A stretch of 64,000 bases of DNA from Bradyrhizobium erythrophlei (GTDB lineage Bacteria; Pseudomonadota; Alphaproteobacteria; Rhizobiales; Xanthobacteraceae). Below, piece after piece: positions 62,262-64,000 of this stretch. The stretch is taken from assembly GCF_900129425.1 (NCBI RefSeq), contig NZ_LT670817.1, forward strand, positions 8,584,001 to 8,648,000, in the 5' to 3' direction. A program made the translations under genes and the position numbers. How positions within the stretch are numbered: the stretch's first letter is position 1; each line of letters opens with the position of its first letter. The notes under the pieces were generated by a model, which was not told the DNA's origin, did not search any database, and saw only the letters and a program-made list of their open reading frames with translations.

Positions 62262-62663
62262 TCAAGTTGGCTGTTCATCGACGTGCTCGCAAACGGATTT
62301 GTCAGGGTAGGTGATGGCGCTCACGCCGAGATTGCAGACCAGAATGCCGACGTTGGTGATCGCGATGCTCCGCCCATCAAGGAAAATGATGTTTGTTGCT
62401 CCTGGTTTCAGCGGCTGCAGGATCACCGAGCGATCGTCGCGCACAAGGACATCGACAACGTCGGGATCGCCGATCAACATGGTATTGAATGGCCTCTCGA
62501 GCAGCAGCGCCGACGTGGCACCGACTTTCAGAATGATCGTCCGATCCGCGGCGAGGGTTAGGGACGCCGCCGTTGCGAACACAGCCAATGCGAGAGCGAA
62601 TACGAGCGCGCGTGGCATTGCGGCAATCAATGCGCGCCTGCAATATTTGTGGCTACTACTCAT
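62262..62663 (-). CDS. Secretin N-domain/pilus-assembly-like exported protein
   Basis: A 133-residue protein. A signal peptide (PRALVFALALAVFATAASLT) is followed by RTIILKVGATSALLLERPFNTMLIGDPDVVDV (landmark, about 41-72), which matches the N-terminal pilus-assembly domain of CpaC/RhcC-like secretins. The secretin channel domain itself is absent, so it is a stand-alone N-domain. The ATG at 62663 is used; 62618 is an alternative start for the signal peptide. Confidence 0.75.
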   Translation of the reverse strand: MSSSHKYCRRALIAAMPRALVFALALAVFATAASLTLAADRTIILKVGATSALLLERPFNTMLIGDPDVVDVLVRDDRSVILQPLKPGATNIIFLDGRSIAITNVGILVCNLGVSAITYPDKSVCEHVDEQPT

Positions 62664-62726
62664 GGTACCGGACCATTTATCGGTTTGACGAACGGACTAT
62701 CTGAGCCGAAGCGGGACAAACGGCCC

Positions 62727-63911
62727 TCAGCTCGCTGCAACAATCACCGATCTGTTCGTGACTGTCGTGAAGGTTTCCGCCGGCAGGCCGAGATTGTTGG
62801 CAAGCACGTGGTGAGGCGCCTTCGCGATCCAGTCGGACAGCGAGCTTTCCGCATACGTACCGCTGTCCAGGACGCCGACCATTTCGCTTTCTTCCGCGCT
62901 GATGTTCTGCACGGAATGACCGCACCCGCGCGGAATATAGGCGCAGTCGCCCGGCGAGAGCTCAGCCACAGCCATTCGCTTGTCGGGTGCAAACAAGGTG
63001 ACCCGTGTCCGCCCCTTGGCAACGTAGTGCCATTCGTTGGCGTTCGGATGCCAATGGGGTGAGTGTATTGCTCCGGCTTTCAATCTTGTGACAACCCCGG
63101 TGATTGTCGTTGCGATCGGATATTCCTTGGCTGATGCAACATGGATGGCGCCCCCAGGTGAGCTGACACGCGGCTTCTGCGCCATGAGGGGGAAGCGATG
63201 CGTCCGCTTTCCATCCAGCACGCGAACAGTGCGCGCTTCCGCGCTATCGCGGCCGATCACGTCGCCCTGCCGGATGTAGACCTCGGCGGCCGGAATCTTG
63301 GCGACGTAGTCTTTGGGCAGACCCAGTGCCTGCGTAAGCATCCCCGCATCGAACCGGCTCATCCAGTCGCTGAGGCCGAATGTTCCGTGCTCCCCATACA
63401 AGCCGTCATCGAAAGCAAGGATGGCGTGGCAAGGCTCGGGTCCAAGCGTCTGAATCGAATGGGCATGTCCCTTGGGAAAGTACCAGAGATCGCCGGGAGC
63501 ATAGTTGGCCACCTCGGTTTCGCCTTCGGGATCGACGACGGTCACCTGGCAATGGCCGCTCAAGACGTAGGCCCATTCCGCGGAATTGTGCCAATGCATC
63601 TCGCGGATCCCGCCGGCGCTGAGGAACAGATGCGCGCCTGCGATGCCGGTGGCGATCGGCAGTCCTTTGGTGGTGATGTCGCGGGCCCAGCCGCCGGAAG
63701 TCGACTTGATCGGCGATTTGTCGAGCGAGGCCGTAAATGTGACGGGATCGCCGGTGCGCCGCGGAATCAGCGGTACATAGTCCGAGGCGGGAGCGACGTC
63801 ATATCCTGCAGCGTGGCCGTCATTGCCGGCGGCGAGTGACTGTGTCGCGGCAAGGCCACCGGCGGCGACAGCAAGGCCGCCAAGGAATACTCGACGATTT
63901 GTGTCGGTCAT
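62727..63911 (-). CDS. Bicupin oxalate decarboxylase family protein
   Basis: A 394-residue exported protein. The N-terminus DTNRRVFLGGLAVAAGGLAA is a twin-arginine signal. Two cupin domains follow; each shows a metal-binding HWH...E...H set: REMHWHNSAEWAYVLSG with GHAHS in the first, and SPHWHPNANEWHYVAKG with GHS in the second. This matches manganese oxalate decarboxylase/oxidase, which turns oxalate into formate and CO2 (or peroxide). The lid region is not resolved by eye. No formate dehydrogenase genes are adjacent. Confidence 0.88.
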   Translation of the reverse strand: MTDTNRRVFLGGLAVAAGGLAATQSLAAGNDGHAAGYDVAPASDYVPLIPRRTGDPVTFTASLDKSPIKSTSGGWARDITTKGLPIATGIAGAHLFLSAGGIREMHWHNSAEWAYVLSGHCQVTVVDPEGETEVANYAPGDLWYFPKGHAHSIQTLGPEPCHAILAFDDGLYGEHGTFGLSDWMSRFDAGMLTQALGLPKDYVAKIPAAEVYIRQGDVIGRDSAEARTVRVLDGKRTHRFPLMAQKPRVSSPGGAIHVASAKEYPIATTITGVVTRLKAGAIHSPHWHPNANEWHYVAKGRTRVTLFAPDKRMAVAELSPGDCAYIPRGCGHSVQNISAEESEMVGVLDSGTYAESSLSDWIAKAPHHVLANNLGLPAETFTTVTNRSVIVAAS

Positions 63912-64000
63912 GATGCTTCCTCACTTTTTTTGGTACTGACCGCCGATCGTGGTAGTCAGCGGACGCGCGCCCTACCGAAAGAACGACTTTATGATGATGG

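Overview
The window reads as chromosome of a Bradyrhizobium-like member of the Hyphomicrobiales (Nitrobacteraceae). The first 28 kb is GC-rich and carries alphaproteobacterial housekeeping genes in a familiar order: dnaK-dnaJ, grpE-hrcA, rph-rdgB-hemW, and LpoA-like/rsmI/YraN/gshB. Palindromic intergenic repeats of the kind common in Bradyrhizobium lie between genes, and exported proteins carry the PEPxxWA-CTERM tail typical of these bacteria. Genus-level assignment is an inference from gene order and repeat style.

1-28.2 kb, core genome: HMG-CoA lyase with a CoA-transferase, two MFS transporters (one with an EmrA-type partner), nth, an AraC/Ogt fusion, gpmA, dapB, pyrF, a PmtA-like methyltransferase, the chaperone genes dnaJ, dnaK, grpE and hrcA, RNase PH, RdgB, HemW, an LpoA-like lipoprotein, rsmI, a YraN family gene and gshB.

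28.2-31.3 kb, disturbed junction: an IS1595-type transposase remnant, two orphan genes (one HEPN-like), a short internal piece of comM, an MBL-fold hydrolase, and then the true comM start, which stops matching ComM after 35 codons. No remainder of comM is visible in the window.

31.3-53.5 kb, accessory island: a primase-helicase replication protein, a DUF2075-type nuclease-helicase, a catalytic-domain-only tyrosine recombinase, and a divergent regulatory/ubiquitin-like module. The left arm of that module is sigma factor, coiled-coil protein and ImmA peptidase; the right arm is ubiquitin-like protein, E1-like ThiF and DUF6527. After it come a SIR2-STAND-TPR protein with a C-terminal cold-shock-like domain and several small regulators. 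The divergent module is bracketed by two 30-bp palindromes that match at 26 of 30 positions. A third, more diverged copy sits 29 bp past the comM break. This bracketed module is the best candidate for an undescribed system here.

53.5-64 kb, mixed region: two lone ABC-type solute-binding proteins, two PEPxxWA-CTERM genes (one frameshifted), a winged-helix regulator, a lectin-like exported protein, a VOC protein, an AEC transporter, a secretin-N-domain protein, a bicupin oxalate decarboxylase and small membrane proteins. Copies of a degenerate short repeat are scattered between these genes.
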